From positions 70,609,118 through 70,673,117 of the forward strand of contig CP092881.1 in assembly GCA_030710605.1 (NCBI GenBank): 64,000 nt of DNA. The letters run 5' to 3'. Positions 32,784-42,182 of this stretch are shown here, in pieces. Numbering within the stretch: position 1 is the first letter of the stretch; every line of letters begins with the position of its first letter. This DNA comes from Cordylochernes scorpioides (Eukaryota; Arthropoda; Arachnida; Pseudoscorpiones; Chernetidae). Made by a program: the position numbers and the translations under genes. Below the pieces are notes generated by a model, which saw only the letters and a program-made list of their open reading frames with translations, made no database searches and was not told where the DNA came from.

Positions 32784-34093
32784 CAAGGTATGTCCCATAA
32801 GTTCCCGGACTTGGTCCATAAAAAAATAAATAAATGAAATATGTAAATAAATTTGACTGTTTATTATAGAAAAAATATCTGGGAACACGGTGGTACCAAT
32901 ATCGAGGCGGTACATTAGCGCGCGCCAAGGTCATTCTAATTTATTTAAAGGTCACACCTAGCGCTGCGGCGATTTTACGATGGAACAAAAATTGAAGCAG
33001 AGGATTTGCATAGAAATTTGTGTGAAACTTCAAATATCAGCAACCGAAACTTTTAAAATACCTAATAAAGCATTCCCCAATGACCCCCCAAAAAGAACAA
33101 CTGTTTTTGAATGACATTCTAGATTTAAAGCTGGCAGAATTTCTATTGAAGATGATCCTCGGCAAGAACGCCCAAAATGTGCAAAAAATCACCGATTTGA
33201 TAAAAGAAAATCCTCGAACCACTTTGCTGGAGCTAAAGCAAGACACAGGCATCTCTAAAACAACGATTGGAAGGAACGTAACCAAAGATTTGAAGCTCAA
33301 AAAGACTCCTGCAAAATTCATCTCAAGATTCCTCACTAATGAGCAAAAACTGTGTCGGCTTGCAACCTGTGAGAACTTGTTGGAAATGACAAGAACGGAT
33401 CCGGAATGGAAAGACAAGATAATCACAGGCGACGAGACATGGGTCTATGACTATGACCCTGAAACCAAGCGTCAACATGCCGAGTGGAGAGGTCAGGGTG
33501 AGCCTAGACCAAAAAAATCCAGGATATTGAAATCCAGAAACAAGGTGTTGCTGGTCGCTTTTTTGGATAACAAGGGCATTGTTCATCACGAGTATCTTCC
33601 TGCAGGCCAAACGGTTATTAAGGAAATGTATTTGGACATTCTTCGCCATCTAAGGGAAGCGATTCGAAAAATAATGCCAGAAAAATGGCCTAATGGTGAC
33701 TGGATCCTACACCATAACAATGCCCGCCCTCACACAGCGCACTTGGTGACGAGTTTTTTTTTTTTGGCTAAAAACGGGACAGAAATCCTACCTCAACCAC
33801 CCTATTCCCCAAACATCGCACCAAATGACTTTTTCCTGTTCACCAAACTTAAAGCAGTTCTAAAAGGAAGACATTTTGACACAAGGGATGACATAATAGA
33901 AAAATCGCTGTTGGCATTGAAGAGCATTCCAAAAGAGCTCTATAAAAACTGTTTCGACAATTTGGGGAAACGATGGCGCTGGTGCGTTGAAGCAAGAGGG
34001 GGGATTACTTTAAAAAGTTTTAATAATTTCTTTTAAAAATATCTTACCTTTTTTTTTATGGACCCAGTCCGGGAACTTATGGAACACATCTTG
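32784..34093 (+). mobile_element. Mariner element, about 1.3 kb, decayed
   Basis: Bounded by TA (32782-32783 and 34094-34095). Inverted termini share 'cataagttcccggact' on the left and its complement on the right, with outer bases diverged ('caaggtatgtcc' versus 'caagatgtgttcc'). Full size for a mariner, carrying one broken transposase gene. Confidence 0.9.
32980..34036 (+). pseudogene. Mariner transposase, inactivated
   Basis: The natural start is ATG at 32980. Codon 45 is TGA (33112-33114), where mariner proteins have tryptophan (V-F-E-W-H). One frameshift near 33170 then moves reading to the frame that is open from 33080 to 34036. That frame keeps the second helix-turn-helix region, D118-numbered TGDETWVYDYDPE, PPYSP and APND (D250). 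The second catalytic aspartate is asparagine (HHNNARPH, codon 33716-33718, GAC to AAC). A 12-T run at about 33754-33765 adds two phenylalanines, giving 36 instead of 34 residues between the last two catalytic positions. Four independent lesions make it dead. Confidence 0.9.
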
Positions 34094-34095
34094 TA

Positions 34096-34450
34096 TATAT
34101 ATATTTTTTTCTTTTTTTTTTTTAATAGTGCAGACTGTGCACTTTGCATGTATTGACGAGATGTCAATAAAATTATTTTAATTGTCTTAACTGCCTTAAA
34201 GTGGCGGGGGTTGACCCTGGATAGGAGAGGTGAAGTATGTCTGTAGTTCTGAACTCCTGGTAGGGCAACCCAAGGCATGATGGCTGTCCCACTATGTCCA
34301 ACTAAATGTGAACAGGCGAAGAGGCAAAGTCGCATTCCTACCTACAGGTGCCTCAAATATCCCATCAGCAAGAAACGCATCTAAATACTCCAATGCAATA
34401 CTGCTTCTGCTCCTCAAGTATAACAAGATGCGAATGCTTCTTTTCACATA
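34096..34450. other. Non-coding; possible LINE tail trace
   Basis: 'gatgtcaataaaattatttt' at 34150 resembles a polyadenylated tail, but no coding part is recognisable. Confidence 0.25.
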
Positions 34451-34454
34451 TAAA

Positions 34455-34680
34455 TCAAAATTCTACTGTCCTTACTGCGATGAACAAATATATTGGGAGG
34501 GCTTGGCTCATCAATGGTGAATCGTCTCAGCGGCTTCACCAATTTAATCTACCAGACGGCTTCTTTAGAGCTCTAATACTGTATTGGATCATTCTGCTTA
34601 TATATGCTATACTGAAAAGGGTGGAACCTTAGAAATGGTATTTAAGTTAACTATGGACATATGCTTATAGGAGAGTAGAA
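34455..34680 (+). repeat. Repeat family B fragment
   Basis: 'ctactgtccttactgcgatg', 'gggcttggctcatcaatggt', 'accaatttaatctaccag'. The right arm is missing or degraded, ending near 'aactatggacatatgctta'. Confidence 0.65.
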
Positions 34681-34694
34681 TTACATATAAATAT

Positions 34695-34910
34695 TTAAAA
34701 ATAAAAAGGCATATCCTGACCAGGAGCACATGTGCTTTTCAGATGGCAGAGCGCAATCTGGTGGAACAGAAATCAACTAAACATTTATTTACCTTATTAC
34801 CTGATATTTGGCCAACCCAATTTCTTGATAAATCAAGAAAATCCATCCACGAACGCGTTTTGCGCTTTTGGCGCTCGTCAGCGTGGAGTATTTTTAATAT
34901 AAACACCTGA
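34695..34910 (+). repeat. Hammerhead-bearing repeat family A, copy 4
   Basis: Best-preserved family copy: 'ggcatatcctgaccaggagc', 'acatgtgcttttcagatggc', 'aactaaacatttatttacc', 'gatatttggccaacccaatt', 'tcttgataaatcaagaaaa', then the ribozyme on the opposite strand. Confidence 0.8.
34847..34886 (-). ncRNA. Type I hammerhead ribozyme, family A copy 4
   Basis: Minus strand: CCACG (stem I), CTGACGA, GCGC, loop CAAAA, GCGC, then AAA instead of GAAA, then CGCGTT and CGTGG (stem I). Stems I and II and stem III (ACG/CGT) are intact, with U as the cleavage-site base. The single G12-to-A change is expected to abolish activity in this copy. Confidence 0.7.
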
Positions 34911-35235
34911 CCTTTTTATTTATTTTTTATTTTTTTCTATTATTTTTTCACATATAAATATTTGCATCGAGTAATGTTCTTCCGCAAACAATAAGGACAA
35001 GTTAGACATAGAAGGGGAGAGGTTTCCTACCACGCAGAGACTATACCGGGCTATATATGGTTGGTGAGATCGTTTATCAAGATAAAACAATGTGAGTCAT
35101 AGAGAAAAATCAACAAGAAATGTATAACACAGCTTTATTATCGTAAAGTAAAACATCCAATGATCCTCCTATCTAGCCATCATGGAGTTTCACACTACCG
35201 TGCTAGACATGCTGGACGTAGATATTTCACATATA

Positions 35236-35412
35236 CAGTTAAACCTGTCTATAGCGCCCCCTCTAAATAGCGCCTTCCTGTCTATAGCGCCAGATTTTAA
35301 ACATTAAAATGTAAACATTTTACATTAAAAGTGACCTGTCTATAGCACCCCCTCTCTATAGTACCCTATTTTGATGAGTTTCAAGAAGGGACGTTATAGA
35401 CAGGTTTAACTG
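35236..35412 (+). mobile_element. Pogo/Tigger-like MITE, 'cctgtctatag' type
   Basis: Inverted termini CAGTTAAACCTGTCTATAG and CTATAGACAGGTTTAACTG (last part at 35395-35412, one mismatch), flanked by TA. The interior repeats 'cctgtctatagc' three times. Non-coding. Confidence 0.75.
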
Positions 35413-35689
35413 TATAAACTCTTTCATTATAGAATTGTCTTTCGAAAATGTTAGTGGCCGGAAGTATAAACCGTAGATTTCTGACAGCCATCAACCAGGA
35501 TTGAATCCCGCATTGTACACCTTTTTTTCTATATTTAAAGAACCTGTTCATATTATTCATTGTAAATAACATAATATCGGTTTCTCTTTTTGAGATGTAC
35601 TTAATAAAATTATTTTGGAACAGGAAGTAAGAGGGATTGTCTTTAATTTATAATGCGGAAGAGCGATTACTCGAAGCATATTATATATT

Positions 35690-35962
35690 TATAATTGTAT
35701 GTAATTCTACTGTCCTCAAAGCTTATGTCCATAGTTCATCTAAAATACCCATTCCCAGAGTCTAGAAACAGGATCATTAAAAAAGGAAGTTCCAAAAATG
35801 CAATATAACAACGGTAGTGTAGATTAAACTGGCGAAACCCCTGGGAGGGTTCACCACTGATGAGCCAGGCCCTCCCTTTAATTTTTCCATTGCAGTAAGG
35901 ACAGTAGAAATTGTTTAATTTCAAAAAGAATCTTACGCGTTTAAAATAGTTTCGAATTTATA
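35690..35962 (-). repeat. Repeat family B, one-armed copy
   Basis: 'gtagattaaactggcgaaac', 'gggagggttcaccactgat', 'gagccaggccctccc', 'cattgcagtaaggacagtag', ending 'aatagtttcgaatttat'. A 9-bp direct repeat 'atttataat' may flank it. Confidence 0.65.
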
Positions 35963-35984
35963 ATCTTACCGAAAGGATTATAAT

Positions 35985-36690
35985 TTGGAGAAAAATACAG
36001 CCATATTAACCAATAGTTCATTTTAACTACCGACGTTTCAGTGCTCCCTGTTCCTCTCCCGAGGGGAGAATTTTTTCTCCGAATCAACTTGCAACCAACA
36101 AATGAGCTTAAAAACTATAATATTGAAGTGAAGAAATAGTACAAATGTGATATTGTACTGACATTCACTGCAGGATTTGTGGAAATATGATATCTGATGA
36201 AATCTCCCACTATATCATAGAATGCAAATATTTAGGTGAAGAAAGAGAAAAACTCTTAAAAACACCTTCTGGAGACTTAGCAACCCACTGAAGACGCTGA
36301 GAACTATTTCAGAAAATAAAATATAGCAATAGAACTCTATAATTTCTACAGATCAATTGTAAATAGATTCATACACAAAAGAGGTAGTGAGAAAAGTTTT
36401 AGATCAGATGTGTAAATAAATCCCTTTTCAAACAAAGACTCACGTGCACATGGGGAAAGGGAGAGGAATTGCTGTATTGTTTTTTTTTTTTTTTTGTTGT
36501 ATGGCAAATCCATACAGGGCAATGGGCCCTAATAAAAGCCTTTTTGTTGTTGTTGTTTGTTGTTGATATTGTACTGGGATAAGGTTCATAAATTAAAAAA
36601 TAAAAGGGGGATCTCTCTATCGTGTAATTGAAAGTTGTTAATGGCTTGCGCCATCTATCGTAATAAATATCAACTATCCGTTGATTTTCA
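35985..36690 (+). repeat. Repeat family L/M composite, interrupted by a LINE
   Basis: 35.99-36.16 and 36.58-36.66 kb together match the inverted sequence at 62.69-62.93 kb ('gtacaaatgtgatattgt', 'gggataagg', 'attgaaagttg'). The left part also matches 45.22-45.46 kb ('acagccatattaacca', 'cgacgtttcag'). The 62.9-kb copy lacks the LINE and serves as an empty site. Confidence 0.75.
36161..36563 (+). mobile_element. 5'-truncated LINE with 13-bp TSD
   Basis: The direct repeat 'tgatattgtactg' (36148-36160 and 36564-36576) flanks it exactly. The start encodes CRICGN, SDEISHYIIECKYLGEERE, a zinc-knuckle-type ORF2 C-terminus (C-x2-C, then H, then C). The 3' end has a poly-T tract, 'aataaaagccttt' and a (TTG)n tail. 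Confidence 0.8.
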
Positions 36691-36830
36691 ATTATGCCAG
36701 AATTGGCCAAATAACCATTCTTGATTAATCAATAAAAGCTAACAAAGTACGCGTTTCGGGCTGTTGGCCCTCATCAGCGTGGTGCAAGCTGTACCTCAAC
36801 AACCAAGACACTGGTCATTATAATATTAAG
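36688..36830 (+). repeat. Hammerhead-bearing repeat family A, copy 5 (degenerate)
   Basis: 'attggccaaataaccattct', 'tgattaatcaataaaag', then the ribozyme and 'gtgcaagctgtacctcaa'. More diverged than other copies outside the ribozyme. Confidence 0.65.
36745..36782 (-). ncRNA. Type I hammerhead ribozyme, family A copy 5
   Basis: Minus strand: CCACG, CTGATGA, GGGC, loop CAACA, GCCC, GAAA, CGCGTA, CTTTG. Core boxes, stem II and the self-complementary stem III (ACG/CGT) are all exact, with A at the cleavage base (GUA). The outer stem I strand has diverged, leaving three of five pairs. The surrounding repeat is eroded while the core is kept. Confidence 0.7.
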
Positions 36831-37019
36831 TTTTTAAAATAGTTTTAAATACTTAAGCAAATTGTCCTGAATTAGTCTCCAGAAACGCTATTGGTACATT
36901 GCCATTTGTAATTTGAAAAGATGGAAAAATATAGCTTTCCATTGACGAATCATCAAATATGTATTTTCAATAGGAACATTAGAGTATCTGTAGAAATCAC
37001 ATCAATACAAAATTTGCCT

Positions 37020-37472
37020 CACTTACTATAAGGTTGTACCAAAAGTTCGTGTTTTTCTTAAAACGTTGTTTTTCTTATCACGGCGAATACATAATAATAC
37101 ACAATACAATTACTTTATACATAATACAAAGACATTATACATAACGGCGAATAATACAACTACAACAACAACAAAGCCTTTATTTAGGGCTTCTCGCCCT
37201 ATAAAGGATTTGCCAGTTCACAAGGAATGGGGAGAACACTGTGTGGCCTTTTTCCGGGATATAATCCTGTGGAATCCAAATATCGCCATCGCTATATACC
37301 TATTCTTTGATTTTTCATTAATTAGTGCCGGAAATGAAGGACAAAGTTGCCCAGTTTTATCATTTAGTTTTCGTCTTTCCTCAGACAGAGCAGCACAAAC
37401 GAAACGGCGAATAATATAGGTATTTCAAATTTTTGCAAGTGTTTATGAACTTTTGGGACAACATTTTATACA
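37020..37472 (+). mobile_element. Mariner-derived MITE family F, split by a LINE
   Basis: Ends 'aaggttgtaccaaaagttcg' and 'gaacttttgggacaac'; interior 'tacataacggcgaataat'. The LINE insertion at 37157-37402 interrupts the centre. Confidence 0.75.
37157..37402 (-). mobile_element. 5'-truncated LINE with 14-bp TSD
   Basis: Flanked by 'aacggcgaataata' (37143-37156 and 37403-37416). The 3' end, on the minus strand, is 'aataaaggctttgttgttgt', the same (TTG)n-tailed family as 36.5 kb. Only a short 3' part is present and no clear domain is readable. Confidence 0.75.
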
Positions 37473-38378
37473 GAATGGCACACAGATCTCGGGGTATTTT
37501 TAAATGACTAAAATAAACAGATGTTTCAAATAACAGAGTCTAGTTCCACATCAACCCAATGGGACTTTGATTTAATGTTGTTTCTAGCAATGGAGAGAAT
37601 GGGGGACTTAAACGATGTAACCAGGAACCCCATATATCCATTTCATATGGCATGTTTACAATTGGTAAAAGCATTATGTATGATAATATATGGTTAGATT
37701 GCATAAAAAATAGAAAATGTTTAAATTTCCACTCAAATTTGTCTTGATGCAAAATTCAGTGAAAGAAGAAAAGAAAATGCATTTTGCATGCGCATGCATA
37801 TTTTAGAGCCAATAGCGGAGTCTTGTAGATTTCTCGTTCCACTCTATCTAAATATATTTATTCCCAAGAGGGTGAAATTAAATTGTGATAGAAAAATACA
37901 TTGGGCGACAAATCTATTCCCAATAAAATCATTTTTCGATTCATTAGAATATTAAATCGGTAAATGTCCAAAATTAGTGATAGTTTTAAACAGATTGAGA
38001 GAGTAAATGTGTATGATAATATATATTTAATGTATGAAAATAAAGAGAAATAAATAAATATATAAAGATAAAATTGAGAAAAGATATATTCCAAAAAATA
38101 AATCTGAAAAAAAAAATTGAAAGTTATTGAGAAATATTTTATTCTCTATTTATCTGATCCAATATTCAAGAAACAGTTTGGAGTCGTCTGGCCCAAATTT
38201 ATTTCCTCTCTCCGCCCCGTGTGTGCCGTTAACAATATGGATACTTTGCATATTATATCCCTATATGCAAATTTATAGTTTTACCACTGATTTACTTACG
38301 CTTATAATGTTAAACATGTTCTGATAGTTTTTAAAAGTTTATTGATGTCAATATACTAAAGAAATTTTAAAAATAATA
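37473..38378. other. Non-coding AT-rich stretch
   Basis: Nothing recognised. Confidence 0.35.
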
Positions 38379-38560
38379 CAAGGGTCACTCCAAATGTTTT
38401 TTTTTCAATCACTTATTTTTAGTAAAGATGCAACATTCAAATTTTCAGAGTTTCTCAAAGTATTCACCATTAGCACCTATGCATGATTTCATCCGTGAAA
38501 ACCAATTGTCGAAGCACTTACACCAGGAATCTTCGGGGATGGAATTTACTTGTAAAAATA
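38379..38560 (-). pseudogene. Mariner 3' remnant (different family from the 32.8-kb copy)
   Basis: A TIR 'caagggtcactccaaatg' next to TA (38377-38378). The minus strand encodes SIPEDSWCKCFDNWFSRMKS then CIGANGEYFEKL and a stop (TCA on the plus strand at 38445-38447), the typical mariner transposase C-terminus. Only the last 35 or so codons remain. Confidence 0.8.
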
Positions 38561-38769
38561 ATAAGATAAATTTATAGTAAATTCTAATGTAGCCACTTTC
38601 AATGGAGAGCAGATGAATCTATATAACTGAAAATATGTATATAGATTTATACGAATGTATATTTATATAACAAATTATAATATAAAAAATACACACAACA
38701 CAAACAACATACACACACACAACAACACAACACTATTTATATATATATGTTATATTTAAAAAAAAAGAG

Positions 38770-39090
38770 ATTTCCTGCGTGATTTTGGTTATCTTGAGGA
38801 TTAAGCTATGTGGTGCGGTCGTGGTTAAAATCTTGAAAGTATGATAATGAAAACAGTTCTGATCAGTAATTGATTTAATTTAACTAAAGGAATATATGAA
38901 AAACATAATTTAAGAAAAGTACTGCCTGGCTTAAGGCGTAATAATTAAAAAATGGAAAACCTATTTACATAATGTACAAAAGATTTGAGCCGGCCGACGG
39001 GAAACAACAATGAGTTTTTATAGGGAAAGCGTGACCTCTGGCGGTCGACTTAACAGAGTATTTGAATCTATGAAATATAAATTTAAATAA
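38770..39090 (+). repeat. Repeat family Q, copy 2
   Basis: 'gaaagtatgataatgaaaac', 'tgatcagtaattgatttaat', 'tggcttaaggcgtaa', 'acctctggcggtcgactta'. The full-length relative is inverted at 60.4-61.3 kb. Confidence 0.7.
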
Positions 39091-39687
39091 AATGATAATT
39101 TAATATAACATATATAAATCTATCGATGACTCTAGTCAAAAAATTCAAATCTACAGTTCTCCATATTCGAAACATTTTCTATATTCCGTATACTGACATT
39201 ATAAAAATATAGATTGACTTTTTATACAACTTTGGAGATAATATTTGCCCTTAAATTTTTCAAATTTTTAACGCTAGCGAGAGCTGCTGTGATTGTATTT
39301 TCAATGTTGGCAGCAGGTTTGTTTATTTGTGAATGAGCATTTATCTATGTACTCGCCTGAGAATTAATGTTTTATCAGTTATTACAGCTTGTATCTAGAG
39401 TTATTATAAAGACACGATTCTTGTTTTCACTAATAAGGGCAGAATAAAAAAGGCAATCACACTCTGATATTGTATTTCACAACTGTCTGTTATTTTAAAT
39501 TAGTATATATATTAGCTTCAATTGTATTCCTTATCCGCCTATCCACAAAATCAGAACTCAACTCGGACTTTCCTAACATCAAGATGAGCGTTTGGGACAG
39601 TAGTAGAGCTGTCAAACTGGGGAAACTGGTCACCCCTTTTAAGCTATGATCTCCCGTTATAATTTAATAATTGCAAAATTATCGCTA

Positions 39688-39860
39688 CTTATATAAAAAT
39701 CAAAATTTGTCTGTCTGTTATTCTGTTTATCAATAAACTCCTAAACTAGTGTACCAACCGGAACTAGGTTTCCTACACAATATTTTCAATAACTAAGCCC
39801 ATATCAAATAACTACTACTTTTGCCTGGTGGGCCCTTCTAAACAGCCAAGGGGCATTAAT
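39688..39860 (+). mobile_element. Helitron 5' end relic
   Basis: 'tatataaaaatcaaaatttg' followed by 'tctgtctgttattctgttta' and 'aactaggtttcct', like the 5' ends of the Helitron-like copies. No 3' hairpin nearby. Confidence 0.4.
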
Positions 39861-40129
39861 TTATCTGCTATCATCTATCTAGATATTTATTAATCCATTG
39901 CACTGTACCAAACTACCCGAGTATCAAATACACACTCCGCCAAAGAAACGCCCTTCTACAACACATTTCAGAGCAGTAAATCAGAGGATGAAGATAGCTT
40001 TCAAGACAAAGCAGAATTACTGGGAGATAAGAGGGCACATACCGAAACTTTCCCAGCTAAACTGATGTGAATGACTTAATTATAAACCTAGTGGAACCTG
40101 TTGGATTAAAGTGCAAATAACGGTTAAGA

Positions 40130-41075
40130 GGAAACTGCACAAAACATTTTCTTACTTTTACACACTTAAGATTGAATCGCCTTCTGCAACAATGAGACGG
40201 GACTATTCAAATCTAATGGCATTCCATGGAGCTCACAAGAATGGCAGCTTTTCATTGACAGCTCAAAAAAGAGCCTGGAAGCTGTACTCCTCCATAACGG
40301 CAATCAAATGCCGTCTATTCCCCTTGCTCATGCAGCATACTTGAAGGAAGATTACATACATGTGAAGAATGCTTTGTAGTATCAGAAATATAATCGGGAG
40401 GTCGTTGGAGATTTAAAAATCATTTTGATTTCTTGATGGAACTCCAGGGTAGGTTTACAAAATTCCCTGCTACCTTTGTTTTTGGGACAGTAGAGACACT
40501 AAAGCACATTACTTCAGATATGAGTGGCCCTCACGATCCAAATTATCTGTGGGGAGAAGAAACGTCAAGAGCCGACGATTAGTGGACTCTCAAAAGGTTT
40601 TATTTCCACCACTCCACATCAATTTGGGTCTTGTAAAGTAATTCGTCACAACCTTAAATGAAGAGTCGACAGCATTTATTCTCTCCTCCGTAATTTTTTC
40701 TAATTTATCGGAGGCCAAATTTAAGGCATGTGTCTTTGTGGGACCACAGATAAGGGAAATAACATAATGTAAGTAATTCTCTAAGACGCTCTCTAGAGTG
40801 CAGAATGAAGCTTGGAACAGCTTATTTCAAGTGATTCGTGGATTCCTGGGCAACCGCAAAGCTGAAAATTATGAAGAGTTGGTTAAAAATCTGGTCGCTT
40901 GTCACGGTGCCATCGGGTGCCGAATATCCCTCAAAGTTAAAATGATAGACGCTCATCTCGACGCTTTCTAGGACAACATGGGAGCATTCTCAGAAGAGCA
41001 AGGTGAACGCTTCCATCAAGATATTGTGGCGTTTGAATCAAGCTACAATGATCCGTATACGGTGAACATGATGTG
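40130..41075 (+). pseudogene. Decayed copy of a multicopy arthropod protein family, function unknown
   Basis: Conserved blocks appear in order across three frames: EWQLFIDSSKKSLEAVLLHN, GNQMPSIPLAHAAYLKEDY, CYLCFWDSRDTKAHYFRY, KVLFPPLHINLGLVK, KFKACVFVGPQIR, FLGNRKAENYEELV, AHLDAF and EEQGERFHQDI. I recall this block order from a large, uncharacterised gene family expanded in arthropod genomes, but cannot check. Many stops and frameshifts are present (for example before LVNNLN-type text and at DAF). No flanking TIR or tail was found, so whether it is mobile-element-derived is open. Confidence 0.7.
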
Positions 41076-41424
41076 AGAAACTATATGCGGAATTCAATTC
41101 TTTAGAGAAATTTAAATTATAATAGAAAATATGAGAAAATTTGTTAAATATTTTGTGAATTCAGGTGTGAATAATTATTTTTTTTACAAATTTTATTCTA
41201 CGTTTTAGCTATATTTTAAAGACATTTTGTGTCCTTTTTCTCAAATTTCACATTTTAAAAATTTGATATCTTAGAAAGAACCCAAGTTTAAATTATATAA
41301 AAAATATTTTATTTCAAAAATTCCTACTGGTTATTTTTCATAATTGCCGCATAGGGCGTATTTTAAAAAGGTTTTTATTTAACTTGCTTACATCTCTGTT
41401 AAGGAATTTTGTAATCTATTTCTG

Positions 41425-41700
41425 ACATACTTACAGACCACGTAGAAGCCTAAATATTTATACACTCGCTCAATCGCGATGACAATGTAATTGTACAAAA
41501 CTTCTGTCTTCTAGCTATTCAGGAAGTATGTTTAATAGAAAAGAGTTTCAGAATGTTTTGTAATCAAATTTTTATGTACTTCCAGAACACCTAAAAGCCT
41601 AAATATTTACACCCTAGCTTATTCCGAATGACAATGCAAGTATGAAAAATATCAGACGCCTAGATCGACTGGAAGTATGTTTAATTTAGTTTCGTTTTTA
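41425..41700 (+). repeat. Diverged tandem duplication, about 150 bp
   Basis: Two successive versions of 'gaagcctaaatatttatac', 'gatgacaatg' and 'ggaagtatgtttaat' (about 41436-41550 and 41585-41695). No function apparent. Confidence 0.6.
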
Positions 41701-42032
41701 ATGAATTACCATCATTATTAGGTCTTTGCTTGTGTCTTTGCATTTTTCAAATAAATAGATGTCCTAGATTCAAAACCGAATTTTTAAAAGTGTATAATTG
41801 CTATTTTTTAATAGTGTGTATTCTAATACACTAGAAACAGCATAATTAGAAATCAGTAACAAAGATTTTTCACACAGTGTTTTTAATGAAAAAAAATATA
41901 TAATCAACATATGTTTAAGACTTAAAAAAAAAACAGAACTTTCTCTTAATGAAGACTTTCAAGACACAGTGTAGGGGAAATATATACATATATTAAATAT
42001 ATATGTTATATATATATGTATTCTCTAGATTT
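41701..42032. other. Non-coding AT-rich stretch
   Basis: Nothing recognised except TA-rich low complexity at 41980-42020. Confidence 0.35.
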
Positions 42033-42182
42033 CAAAGCGCCATCTAGTGTAACAAAAATAAACTAAACGTTTATTTAATTTGTTCCGTGATATTTGGCCA
42101 ACACATGTGAGCCTGGTCGGGGTATGTCATTTTTATTTTTAATATCAACACCTGACCATTCTTATATTTTTACTGTTTTTTC
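42033..42182 (+). repeat. Repeat family A, copy 6, lacking the ribozyme
   Basis: 'gcgccatctagtg', 'aactaaacgtttatttaatt', 'gatatttggccaac' run straight into an inverted end 'acatgtgagcctggtcgggg', 'tatgtcatttttatttttaa'. The ribozyme segment is missing. A GC-rich LINE starts immediately after. Confidence 0.65.
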
